Origin: Rhizobium leguminosarum bv. viciae USDA 2370
GTDB lineage: Bacteria > Pseudomonadota > Alphaproteobacteria > Rhizobiales > Rhizobiaceae
Direction of reading: 5' to 3'
NCBI RefSeq assembly: GCF_002008365.1
Contig: NZ_MRDL01000038.1
Location: forward strand, 1 to 44,251
DNA: 44,251 bases
Below are positions 1 through 10,765 of this stretch, piece by piece; position 1 is the stretch's first letter; each line of letters starts with the position of its first letter. The position numbers and the translations under genes are program-made. The notes under the pieces were generated by a model that was not told the origin of the DNA, did no database searches, and saw nothing but the letters and a program-made list of their open reading frames with translations.

Positions 1-44
1 CGAAAGACTTCGTCGCCAGCAGCGCCGCCGCCCTCGTTCAGTGA
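1..44 (+). CDS. C-terminal tail of an unidentified protein (partial, 5' end outside window)
   Basis: Reading from base 3, thirteen sense codons (KDFVASSAAALVQ) run into a TGA at 42-44. The codons use C or G in the third position almost throughout, as real genes here do, so this is probably the end of a rightward gene that starts before the window. The tail is too short to assign to a family. Other frames stay open a little longer, so the call is tentative. Confidence 0.4.
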   Translation, partial: KDFVASSAAALVQ

Positions 45-452
45 GTGGGCTTATAGAACTAACCCTCCCAAACAGTCAACAGCGCTTTTTGAAAAAATTG
101 ATTTTTCTTTCAGGTCATTGTTTTTCCAGACAAAATTTCGGGCGACACGCAAATGCGGTCATTTCCCGGATTCCGACCGGCCTGACACGGCCCGGAAAGA
201 TGAACGTCTTTCGACTTTTCGTGGAAAGAACGCTCTTTTGTCTCCTGCGCCCCGACATCATCACAATCTGCTGGTCTTAAGAGACACATGATTCACACAG
301 GCAAATGCAGGCAAACTGCCTTTTCCTGAGTGATTTGACTTCCATGCCCAAAATATGCACATCTTTCGCCCCAGCCAGGATGGCCGATAAATGCTCCCAC
401 AGACGCCTGATGTAAGGACGCGGACCCGACTGCCATGATGACGGAGAAAATG
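45..452. other. Intergenic region upstream of the M23 peptidase gene
   Basis: About 400 bases without a convincing gene; the open frames here lack rhizobial codon use. The part around 76-145 is clearly richer in A and T than its surroundings. A 6-bp perfect stem with a 6-base loop (GAAAGA at 195-200, TCTTTC at 207-212) followed by CGACTTTTC could be a weak terminator for the gene ending at 44. I found no promoter I would defend; the peptidase promoter must lie somewhere here. Confidence 0.5.
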
Positions 453-2375
453 ATGATCCGCTCGTTGGGCAACGAGCCTCCGCTTCTGGCCGACGGCAGG
501 CGTGCGCCCGATCGCCGCGAGGTTTCCTTGCGCTGGCTCTCGGGCACGTTCCTCACCGGCATTACATCATCCGTTCTGATGGGTGTCGCCCTTTTTGCCG
601 CCCTTGATGGCCGCCAGCAACTGGCGATCCCCGCCGAAGCCTATGCGAGCGTTGCGGCGGACGCGCATGAGGATACGACCGTGGTCCGTGGCGGCCGGCT
701 GGTCGCGCCCGCCATTGCCGCAAAACCGTCTGACCGTGCCATCATGGAAGTTTCAACCGTCATCCACGACGGCGAAAAGGAAGTGGTGCGCCGCCAGCCC
801 TTCGCGCATGTGAAGATGACGCTGGCCGCCAATCATGTGGCGACGGAGGACTATCCCGACTTCGATCCCCTGGCGATCTTTTCCGCCGACGAGCCGCAGC
901 CCGCGCCGCAAAGCCGCACCGGCGCGCTTTACGGCTCCGACGTCGAATCCGAAGTCAGCCTGAAGACCATTCCGTTCCCGACCGGCAAGACCGGCATGCA
1001 GATGGCATCCGGCCTGTCGCTCGAGGAGGTCGAAGAGAATGTGCGCTCCAACGGCTCGGTACTGACCGACGGCAATACTCAGCTCGCAGCCCTTTATTAC
1101 GTCGATCCGCGTCGTTTCTCCAACGAGGATGCCGATGTCGATCTGACCGCCGGTCTGTCCGCCCGCGTGCTCGAACAGAACATGACGGTCTCCGCATCGG
1201 AATCGATCACGCCGCAGACCGAAGAATTCGCCGACGACATCCTTCCCGTGCGCGTCGATACGCCGATCGCCAAGGCGCTGACGGATTCAGGCTATCCGCA
1301 GCAATATGCCGATGGCATTGCCGGCTATATCGCGCAGCAACTGGGTTCCAGTGATCTCGACAAGGGCGACGTGCTGCGCATCGGCATCATTCAGAAGGGC
1401 GAACAGGCTAAGATCATCCGAGCCAGCGTCTATCGCGGCACGCGCCATCTCGTCACCGTGGCCGTCGACGACAAGGGCAGATATGTGCCCGGCAGCGAGC
1501 CGCCGATGCTGGATGCCATCGCCACCGCCTTCGATGACAATTCCTTCGCACCGCCCCCCGGCCAGAACCTGCCGCGCGTCTATGACGGCATCTATCGTGC
1601 TGCCCTTTCCTACGGCATGACCAAGGATATGACCGCGCTGATCATCAAGCTGCTGGCCAGCAATGTCGATTTCCAGGCGCAGCTGAGGCCGACCGACAGT
1701 CTCGAGGCTTTCTTTTCCGTTGCCGACAGCGCCGGTCAGGCGACCGAGGATTCCGAACTGCTCTATGTCAACGCCCGTTTCGGCGACACACAGACACGCT
1801 TCTACCGCTTCCAGGACCCCGACGACGGCACGGTCGATTATTTCGACGAGAACGGCAAGAGCATCCGCCAGTTCCTGCTGCGCAACCCGGTGCCGAACGG
1901 CATCTTCAAATCGGGCTTCGGCATGCGCCGCCACCCCATCCTCGGTTTTGCCCGCATGCACACCGGCGTCGATTGGGCTGCACCCCGCGGCACGGCGATC
2001 ATCGCCGCCGGCAACGGCACGGTCGAAAAAGCCGGCTGGGATTCCGGCGGTTACGGCAACCAGACGATCGTCCGCCATGCCAATGGTTATGAATCCTCCT
2101 ACAACCACCAGAGCGCCATCGCCAAGGGTGTCGTCCCTGGTGCCAAGATCCGCCAGGGCCAGGTGATCGGCTGGGTCGGCACGACGGGCGAATCCACCGG
2201 CCCCCACCTGCATTATGAGCTGATCGTCAACGGCACCAAGGTCGATCCGCTGCGCATCCGCCTGCCGGGCGGCAAATCGCTGCAGGGCGAGGCGCTGGCG
2301 AAATTCGAGGACGAGCGCAAGCGCATCGATACGCTGCTGAACAACCAGACGCCAGACCAGGTGGCGAGCAAGTAG
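453..2375 (+). CDS. Membrane-anchored M23 family metallopeptidase (murein endopeptidase-like)
   Basis: About 640 residues. A short cytoplasmic stretch is followed by one membrane segment near residues 29-50, then a long periplasmic region and a C-terminal peptidase M23 (LytM/lysostaphin-type) domain at roughly residues 490-590. The zinc and catalytic motifs are visible: an HTGVD motif inside the domain and GPHLHYEL near residue 583. Such enzymes cut peptide cross-links in peptidoglycan, or act as inactive activators of amidases; keeping the metal ligands argues for activity. Four in-frame ATGs occur at 435, 438, 450 and 453. The GGAG at 443-446 sits 6 bases before the ATG at 453, so I prefer that one. 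The more upstream ATG at 435 has only an AAGGA 15 bases away. The gene converges on clpB. Confidence 0.9.
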   Translation: MIRSLGNEPPLLADGRRAPDRREVSLRWLSGTFLTGITSSVLMGVALFAALDGRQQLAIPAEAYASVAADAHEDTTVVRGGRLVAPAIAAKPSDRAIMEVSTVIHDGEKEVVRRQPFAHVKMTLAANHVATEDYPDFDPLAIFSADEPQPAPQSRTGALYGSDVESEVSLKTIPFPTGKTGMQMASGLSLEEVEENVRSNGSVLTDGNTQLAALYYVDPRRFSNEDADVDLTAGLSARVLEQNMTVSASESITPQTEEFADDILPVRVDTPIAKALTDSGYPQQYADGIAGYIAQQLGSSDLDKGDVLRIGIIQKGEQAKIIRASVYRGTRHLVTVAVDDKGRYVPGSEPPMLDAIATAFDDNSFAPPPGQNLPRVYDGIYRAALSYGMTKDMTALIIKLLASNVDFQAQLRPTDSLEAFFSVADSAGQATEDSELLYVNARFGDTQTRFYRFQDPDDGTVDYFDENGKSIRQFLLRNPVPNGIFKSGFGMRRHPILGFARMHTGVDWAAPRGTAIIAAGNGTVEKAGWDSGGYGNQTIVRHANGYESSYNHQSAIAKGVVPGAKIRQGQVIGWVGTTGESTGPHLHYELIVNGTKVDPLRIRLPGGKSLQGEALAKFEDERKRIDTLLNNQTPDQVASK

Positions 2376-2426
2376 CGTCCATCTACGCTGGTTCCCCTCC
2401 AGGAGGCGCCTCGGCCGCCAAACGAA

Positions 2427-2451
2427 AAATGGCGGCCCGAAGCCGCCATTT
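2427..2451 (-). terminator. Hairpin terminator between M23 gene and clpB
   Basis: A perfect 10-bp stem (AAATGGCGGC at 2427-2436, GCCGCCATTT at 2442-2451) closes a 5-base loop. On the minus strand the stem runs into a short T tract, fitting termination of clpB. It may serve the convergent peptidase gene as well. Confidence 0.75.
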
Positions 2452-2473
2452 CCCATTCATCCGGAAAACCGGT

Positions 2474-5074
<2,601 letters not shown>

Positions 5075-5194
5075 ATGGTACCTCCATGGATCGCCCTGCC
5101 CTGACGAGGCGCAGACCGATGATTGAGATCGACCCCCTGAAAAGGCAGGTCACGCTTTGCCCGTCTGGGATTCGGGCGAAGCAGTTCGAAGAGA

Positions 5195-5223
5195 ATATGG
5201 TAGCCTGTTCTGCGAGTTTAAAG
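5195..5223 (-). promoter_or_regulatory. Probable RpoH (heat-shock sigma) promoter of clpB
   Basis: On the minus strand CTTTAA (5218-5223) is followed after exactly 17 bases by CCATAT (5195-5200). This resembles the alphaproteobacterial RpoH pattern of a CTTGAA-like -35 and a CCATAT-like -10 box. It would start transcription near 5188 and leave a leader of about 115 bases before clpB. The match is by eye. Confidence 0.6.
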
Positions 5224-5235
5224 AGCCCGTAAAAT

Positions 5236-5268
5236 GAAAATCCCCGGCACAAGGCCGGGGATTTTCAA
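5236..5268 (-). terminator. Strong hairpin terminator of the DUF4167 gene
   Basis: A perfect 14-bp stem (5236-5249 with 5255-5268) has a GC core CCCCGGC, an AT-rich base and a 5-base loop. Read on the minus strand the stem ends in ATTTTCA and runs into TTTTAC, as expected for an intrinsic terminator about 60 bases after the DUF4167 stop. It separates that gene from the clpB promoter. Confidence 0.85.
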
Positions 5269-5326
5269 GCTAATTCGAGCAGATGGCATGAACTTCACGC
5301 TCTCCCTTGAACGGGAAGCGAAATCC

Positions 5327-6100
5327 TCATTCCGATGCGACGTCAGCCAGCACTGGCGCCTCGGCAGAGGCGCCCTCGCCTTCAGCGGCGGCTTCTTCGC
5401 CCTCAGCACCGCGACGCGGGCGACGGGGACGGCTGCCGGTGCTGCGGCGGCGGGGCTGGCGTTCGCGCGGCTGGCCGCCGGCACCTTCCTCGTCCATGGC
5501 GACTTCGGCCGGAATACCTTCGATCTCCGGCTGTGGGCCGGTTCCATCGATGAGTTCGGACTGGGGTGCCGGTGCCGGCGCCTGAGCGGGTACCGGCTTC
5601 GGCTGCTGCTGTGCCTGCGGCTGGTGCTGCCTGCTCTGCGGCTGGTGCTGCCTGTTCTGCGGCGGCTGGACGATAACGACGTCGTCGCCGTCATTGTCAT
5701 TGTCATTCTCATTGTTATCCATATCGTCGCCGTCGCGGTCCGCACCTTCGCGATCATTGTACTCGCCGCGGTCGTCGCGCTGGAAGCGTTCCTGCATCTG
5801 CGCCTGGGCGCTGGCGATGATACGATTATAATGTTCGGCGTGCTGGAGATAGTTCTCGGCAATCACGCGATCGCCGGAGCTTTGGGCGTCGCGGGCGAGC
5901 TGCGCGTATTTTTCGGCGATATGCTGCGCAGTACCGCGAATCTTCACATCGGGGCCGGAGCTGTCATAGGTCCGGGTCAGCGGATTGCCGCCCTTGCGGT
6001 TGAAATTGTTGTTATTGTTATTTCCACCGCCGCCGCCACCGCCGCCGTTGTTATTGTTACCACGCCCTCGACCGCGCTTGTTCTGCTGTCCTGGCCTCAT
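5327..6100 (-). CDS. DUF4167 domain protein, Asn/Gly/Gln-rich
   Basis: About 257 residues. The start MRPGQQNKRGRGRG matches the usual beginning of rhizobial DUF4167 proteins, and an AGGTGA stands 8 bases before this ATG, so I reject the 18-codon longer frame. After an N-terminal low-complexity tract of Asn and Gly runs comes the conserved core (about residues 43-105, with GTAQHIAEKYAQLARDA and ENYLQHAEHYNRII). Then follows an acidic Asp/Asn stretch and a Gln/Pro-rich tail holding two copies of RQHQPQ. The Arg/Gly-rich head and disordered tail suggest nucleic-acid binding, but the function is not known to me. It is a single gene with its own terminator. Confidence 0.9.
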   Translation of the reverse strand: MRPGQQNKRGRGRGNNNNGGGGGGGGNNNNNNFNRKGGNPLTRTYDSSGPDVKIRGTAQHIAEKYAQLARDAQSSGDRVIAENYLQHAEHYNRIIASAQAQMQERFQRDDRGEYNDREGADRDGDDMDNNENDNDNDGDDVVIVQPPQNRQHQPQSRQHQPQAQQQPKPVPAQAPAPAPQSELIDGTGPQPEIEGIPAEVAMDEEGAGGQPRERQPRRRSTGSRPRRPRRGAEGEEAAAEGEGASAEAPVLADVASE

Positions 6101-6442
6101 AGATCGTTCACCTGAATTCTCTGTTTGTGATGGATACATGGCACCAACCGCCATGACCGGAAAACCGGGTCAGGACCTTTGTGCCGCGAGCATACTGCGC
6201 CTTTGCGCCGACCTGCCGCTTGGTTCTCAAGTCAGTTTGACTGATTCACGCATTGGGTCGTGTTCAACCGTTGAAACTCTCGTTTAAAAGAGCGGACCCC
6301 CGAGGCAAACCAAGTACCGAACGAATCTCGTTCATTCCTATCTGCCCAACACGTGACCGCAACCTATATTGCTTCACCGGGAAATCCAAGCCTTTTCTTC
6401 GCAATAACAATAATGTCCTGTTCAATGCCGCATTATCGTCTC
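6101..6442. other. Intergenic region between prmC and the DUF4167 gene
   Basis: About 340 bases carrying the leader and presumably the promoter of the leftward DUF4167 gene. I see a short imperfect hairpin (TGACCGG-AAAA-CCGGGTCA, near 6152-6172) in the DUF4167 leader, and a perfect 6-bp dyad GAACGA-ATC-TCGTTC at 6319-6333. No gene and no clear -35/-10 pair could be supported. Confidence 0.5.
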
Positions 6443-7303
6443 TCACGTGAGCGCGAACACGAGCACCCTGTCGTTCTGACCATAATCTTTCACGGATTTG
6501 AGGCACCTGAAGCCTTTCGCTTCAAAGATCGCCGTCACGTCGTTTCGCTGATCGTAGCCGATCTCCAGTCCGACGACCCCATCGGGCCTGATGAACCTTG
6601 CCGCATCCTTGGCTATGGCTTTGTAAGCGTCAAGCCCATCCGGGCCGCCATCCAGAGCCGCAGCCGGATCAAATTTCGTCACTTCGGGAGCGAGATCGTG
6701 AATGACATTGGAAGCAATATAGGGCGGATTTGAGACAATCGCGTGAAAGGATCCCTGGATGTTCTCGAACCAACTCGACTGGACGACGTGAAAACGATCC
6801 TGCAACCCGTTTCTTTCTGCATTCGATCTTGCCGTCAGAAGTGCATCCGCCGATATGTCGCTGCCGACACCTGACGCATCAGGACACTCGCTCAAAAGCG
6901 CAAGGCATATCGCCCCGGTCCCGGTTCCCATGTCAAGGATATGGAGACGGCTTTGCGCCTTTGCAAGGTCTTTGAGATAGACGAGAACCGTATCGACCAG
7001 GATTTCCGTATCCGGCCGCGGTTCCAGCGTTTCCGCCGAGAGCCGCAGCGGCAGGCCATAGAATTCCCGCTCGCCGAGAATGCGATGCACCGGCTCATGG
7101 CCGAGCCGCCGCTCCAGCGCCTTGAAAATCACTTCGGCCTGCTCAGGAGAAAGCCGCTCCGCCGATCGCGTCAACAGCTCGGTCGGCGACAATTTCAGAA
7201 GGCCCGCGACAAGCAGCCGCGCATCGGTCGCCGGGTCGACGATACCGGCTTCGGTGAAGCGACGGCGCGCTTCGGCAAGCATATCGGCGACCGTCGAGCT
7301 CAT
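6443..7303 (-). CDS. prmC: Release factor glutamine methyltransferase PrmC (HemK)
   Basis: A 286-residue SAM-dependent methyltransferase that methylates the Gln of the GGQ motif in peptide release factors. It has the N-terminal helical substrate-binding part (about 1-90), the SAM motif LDMGTGTGAICLAL, and the catalytic SNPPYI motif that holds the target glutamine. Its ATG overlaps the prfA stop by 4 bases (ATGA), so it is translationally coupled to the gene of its own substrate. The usual family length is about 280. Confidence 0.97.
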   Translation of the reverse strand: MSSTVADMLAEARRRFTEAGIVDPATDARLLVAGLLKLSPTELLTRSAERLSPEQAEVIFKALERRLGHEPVHRILGEREFYGLPLRLSAETLEPRPDTEILVDTVLVYLKDLAKAQSRLHILDMGTGTGAICLALLSECPDASGVGSDISADALLTARSNAERNGLQDRFHVVQSSWFENIQGSFHAIVSNPPYIASNVIHDLAPEVTKFDPAAALDGGPDGLDAYKAIAKDAARFIRPDGVVGLEIGYDQRNDVTAIFEAKGFRCLKSVKDYGQNDRVLVFALT

Positions 7304-8379
7304 TGTTGCTCGCCGAGCTGCGCCAGCTGGCTGGCCTGGTAATCGGCCATCAGCGCGTCGACGACCTCCTCGATCTCGCCTTCCATCATTCGCTCAAGCT
7401 TATAGAGCGTCAGATTGATGCGATGGTCCGTCACCCGCCCCTGCGGGAAATTATAGGTGCGGATACGTTCCGAGCGGTCGCCGGAGCCGACCTGGCTTTT
7501 GCGATCGGCAGAGCGCTCGCTGTCGGCCCTCTGCCGCTCCGCGTCATAAAGCCTGGAGCGCAGCACCTGCATCGCCTTGGCGCGATTTTGGTGTTGCGAT
7601 TTTTCCGAGCTGGTGACGACGATGCCGCTCGGCAGGTGGGTGATACGCACCGCCGAGTCCGTCGTATTGACGTGCTGGCCGCCCGCACCCGAAGAGCGCA
7701 TTGTGTCGATGCGGATGTCTTCAGCCCGGATCTCGATGTCGATCTCCTCGGCCTCGGGCAGCACCGCCACCGTTGCCGCCGACGTATGGATGCGGCCTCC
7801 CGCCTCAGTTTCCGGCACGCGCTGCACGCGATGTACGCCGGATTCGAATTTCAGCTTGGCAAAGACGCCCCTACCGGTAATCGTCGCGATGATTTCCTTG
7901 TAGCCACCGGCTTCGCCCTCGCTCGCAGAGAGCACCTCCACCTTCCAGCCCTTTTCCGCCGCAAAGCGCTCGTACATGCGAAACAGATCGCCGGCGAAAA
8001 GAGCGGCTTCCGAGCCGCCCGTGCCAGCGCGGATTTCAAGGATCGCGCTCTTTTCGTCCGCTGCGTCCTTCGGCAGAAGCAGGATCTGCATCTCCTGTTC
8101 TAGCACCTCGATCTGCTCTTTCACGTCGGGCAGCTCCAGCTCGGCGAGGTCGCGCATCTCGCGGTCGACCGACCTGTCCTCGAGCAGCGTTTCGAGATCG
8201 GCAAGCTCGGCGACCGCTTTCTCATAGACGCGGATCTTCGTCACGACAGGCTGCAGCTCGGAATATTCGGATGCGAGCTTCACATAGACATCGGCAGCCG
8301 GGCCAGCCGACATTCGCGCCTCGATCTCGCCGAAACGACGTTCCAGCTCGCGCATCTTTTCAACGGGAAGCTTCGCCAC
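7300..8379 (-). CDS. prfA: Peptide chain release factor 1
   Basis: A 359-residue RF1, which reads UAA and UAG and triggers peptidyl-tRNA hydrolysis. The universal GGQ motif lies in SSGAGGQHVNTTDSAVR near residue 236. The N-terminal coiled-coil part and the C-terminal SQVGSGDRSERIRTYNFPQ segment are typical of RF1 and RF2. Overlap with prmC by 4 bases makes a two-gene operon. It follows ptsP by about 30 bases and may be cotranscribed with it. Confidence 0.97.
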   Translation of the reverse strand: MAKLPVEKMRELERRFGEIEARMSAGPAADVYVKLASEYSELQPVVTKIRVYEKAVAELADLETLLEDRSVDREMRDLAELELPDVKEQIEVLEQEMQILLLPKDAADEKSAILEIRAGTGGSEAALFAGDLFRMYERFAAEKGWKVEVLSASEGEAGGYKEIIATITGRGVFAKLKFESGVHRVQRVPETEAGGRIHTSAATVAVLPEAEEIDIEIRAEDIRIDTMRSSGAGGQHVNTTDSAVRITHLPSGIVVTSSEKSQHQNRAKAMQVLRSRLYDAERQRADSERSADRKSQVGSGDRSERIRTYNFPQGRVTDHRINLTLYKLERMMEGEIEEVVDALMADYQASQLAQLGEQQ

Positions 8380-8408
8380 CCTTCACTCCGATTCTTCTTA
8401 ATCTCTGT

Positions 8409-10676
8409 CTAAAGGGGAATATTGTGGCTCTCGGCGAAGCGGGCAAGCACCTCGCGCATCGGCGTCAAGGCGTGGTGATCGTCCAGCACCTCGTCCATCG
8501 CCTTCGTCAGCGCCCCGACATCGAGCCCTAGCAGCATCGCCTTCACCGGTCCGATCGAGGCCGGTGACATCGAGATCGAGCGGAAGCCGATACCGAGCAG
8601 CGCCATCGCCGAGATGGGTTTGCTGGCGAGCTCGCCGCAGAGCGTCACCGGCGTCTTGTTCCGCTCTGCCCCGCGCACAATATCGCGCAGGATGCGCAAG
8701 AACGGCTTGCCCAGCGGATCGAAGCGGTCCGAAACCCGTGCATTGCCGCGATCGACCGCCATCGAGAACTGGAAGAGGTCGTTCGAACCGACCGAGACGA
8801 AATCGACCGCCTCCATCAGTTCGTCGAGCTGCCAAAGCAGGGCCGGCACCTCCAGCATCGCCCCGAATTGCAGCTTGCGCGGCAAGCCGTGGCCGAAGCG
8901 TGAGAGATGCTGCACTTCCTTCTGCAAAAGCTCGCGCACCATCTTCAACTCAGAAACCTCGGTCACCATCGGCACCATCAGCTTCAGCTCGGTGTCGGCC
9001 GATGCCTTTAGCAGAGCGCGCAACTGGGTGCGCAACAGTCCCGGCCGGTCGAGCGACAGCCGGATGGCGCGCCAGCCGAGCGCTGGATTTTCTTCCTCAT
9101 GGCCGCGGAAATAGGGCACCACCTTATCGCCGCCGATATCGAGCGTACGGAAGGTGACGGTGCGGCCCGCCGCCTGTTTGATCACATTGCGATAGAACTG
9201 CTCCTGCTCATCCGCCTTCGGCATGGTGGAGGCGATCATGAATTGCAGCTCGGTGCGGAAGAGGCCGATGCCCTCGGCACCCGATTCCGAAAGCTGCGGC
9301 AGGTCGACCAACAGCCCCGCATTCATCATCAGCGAGATCCGCTGCCCATCCTTGGTAACCGGCTCGACGGCGCGCAGTGCCCGGAACTGTTCCTGCCGCC
9401 TGGCGCGGAAGCGGACCTTTTCTTCATAGGAACGCCGGTGATCGGCCATCGGCCGCAGATGCACATGCCCCTCGTCGGCGTCGATGATCACGGCATCACC
9501 ATTCTCGGCGAGCGCCACCACACCCGCCGCCTGGCCGATGACCGGAATGCCCATGGCGCGTGCGACGATCACCACGTGGCTCGTCACCGCCCCTTCTTCC
9601 AGCACCAGCCCACGCACATTGGAACGCGGATAATCGAGCAGCTCGGCTGCCCCCATGGCGCGCGCCAGGATGATTGCGTCGCTGGGGAAACCTTCGGCGG
9701 TCGTCCGGCCGGTATAACCCGTCAACTGTCTGAGCAGACGGTTCGCCAGATCCTCGAAATCATGCATGCGTTCGCGCAGATAAGGGTCGGTCAACCGCAT
9801 CATCCGCGCCTTGGTGTCGCTCTGCACCTTCTCGACTGCTGCTTCCGCCGTCAGGCCGTTGCGGATCGCCTCCTCGAGCTTGCGCACCCAGCCCTGGTCA
9901 TGCGCGAACATGCGATAGGTTTCGAGCACCTCACGATGTTCGCCCTCCATCGACACGTCGCGACGCGACAGCATGTCGTCGATTGAAATCCGAAGCGAGC
10001 CCATGGCTTCGGCCAGCCGCCGAATTTCCTTCTCGGCATCTTCGTTCAGCAGGTTGGTGACGACGATGCGCGGCTCGTGCAGCACGACGTAACCGAGGCC
10101 GATGCCGTCATTATAAGTGTCGCCATCAACGGTCACCGAACGCGTCAGGTCGAGTTCGAGGCCCGGCTTGGTGATCTTCTTGAGCTCGCCGGTGGCGATC
10201 ATCTCGGCAAGCACCATCGCGGTCGTCTCGAGCGCTTCCAGCTCTTCCTCGCGATAGTTGCGGCTTGCCTTGTTCTGCACGACGAGAACGCCGAGTGAGC
10301 GCCCGGTCCTGAGGATCGGCACACCAAGGAAGGAATGGTAGATTTCTTCGCCCGTTTCCGGCAGGTAGCGGAAAGCAGGGTGCGACTGCGCGTCGGAAAG
10401 GTTCAGCGGCTGGGCCGAGGCCGCGATCGTGCCGACCAGGCCCTGCCCCATCTTCAGTTGCGCCAGATGCACGGCCTCGCGGTTGAGGCCTTCGGTCGCG
10501 TAGAGTTCGAGTACACCGTCGGCGCGCAGCACATAGACGGAGCAAACCTCCGCCACCATATTGCCGGCAATCTGGCGGACGATCCGGTCAAGACGCTCCT
10601 GCGGCTCCAGCGGCTCCGCCATCAACTCGCGCAGCCGCCTGAGCAGCACGCGCGGACCGCCGGAAAGGTCTCTCAT
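8409..10676 (-). CDS. ptsP: Phosphoenolpyruvate-protein phosphotransferase of the nitrogen PTS (EI-Ntr)
   Basis: A 755-residue protein with an N-terminal GAF domain (about 20-165) followed by the enzyme I parts. These are the HPr-binding domain (about 175-290), the swivelling phosphohistidine domain with TSHVVIVARAMGIP (the histidine is residue 367 by position), and the C-terminal PEP-binding TIM barrel. It passes phosphate from PEP to NPr and then EIIA-Ntr, a regulatory chain tied to nitrogen and potassium status rather than sugar uptake. The GAF domain separates it from the sugar-PTS enzyme I and is the place where glutamine is thought to be sensed. Neighbouring lysC upstream is the usual rhizobial order. 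Confidence 0.95.
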   Translation of the reverse strand: MRDLSGGPRVLLRRLRELMAEPLEPQERLDRIVRQIAGNMVAEVCSVYVLRADGVLELYATEGLNREAVHLAQLKMGQGLVGTIAASAQPLNLSDAQSHPAFRYLPETGEEIYHSFLGVPILRTGRSLGVLVVQNKASRNYREEELEALETTAMVLAEMIATGELKKITKPGLELDLTRSVTVDGDTYNDGIGLGYVVLHEPRIVVTNLLNEDAEKEIRRLAEAMGSLRISIDDMLSRRDVSMEGEHREVLETYRMFAHDQGWVRKLEEAIRNGLTAEAAVEKVQSDTKARMMRLTDPYLRERMHDFEDLANRLLRQLTGYTGRTTAEGFPSDAIILARAMGAAELLDYPRSNVRGLVLEEGAVTSHVVIVARAMGIPVIGQAAGVVALAENGDAVIIDADEGHVHLRPMADHRRSYEEKVRFRARRQEQFRALRAVEPVTKDGQRISLMMNAGLLVDLPQLSESGAEGIGLFRTELQFMIASTMPKADEQEQFYRNVIKQAAGRTVTFRTLDIGGDKVVPYFRGHEEENPALGWRAIRLSLDRPGLLRTQLRALLKASADTELKLMVPMVTEVSELKMVRELLQKEVQHLSRFGHGLPRKLQFGAMLEVPALLWQLDELMEAVDFVSVGSNDLFQFSMAVDRGNARVSDRFDPLGKPFLRILRDIVRGAERNKTPVTLCGELASKPISAMALLGIGFRSISMSPASIGPVKAMLLGLDVGALTKAMDEVLDDHHALTPMREVLARFAESHNIPL

Positions 10677-10765
10677 GGCGTCTCAAGCTCCCGAAACAAC
10701 GCACTCAGTCCCGGCAGGCCGGCCCTCGTCTCCTCAACCTGAAGGGGCAGGCCGCCCACTGGGAA

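Noticed and set aside
1287..2456. A 389-codon open frame opposite the M23 peptidase gene
   Set aside because: A shadow; it also runs through the terminator hairpin at 2427-2451.
5630..5660. Short tandem repeat within the DUF4167 gene
   Set aside because: Two copies of a Gln/Pro-coding unit are in frame and part of the disordered tail; not a separate repeat element or CRISPR.
6101..6154. 18-codon N-terminal extension of the DUF4167 protein
   Set aside because: The family begins at MRPGQQNK and the AGGTGA sits before that ATG, not before the upstream one.
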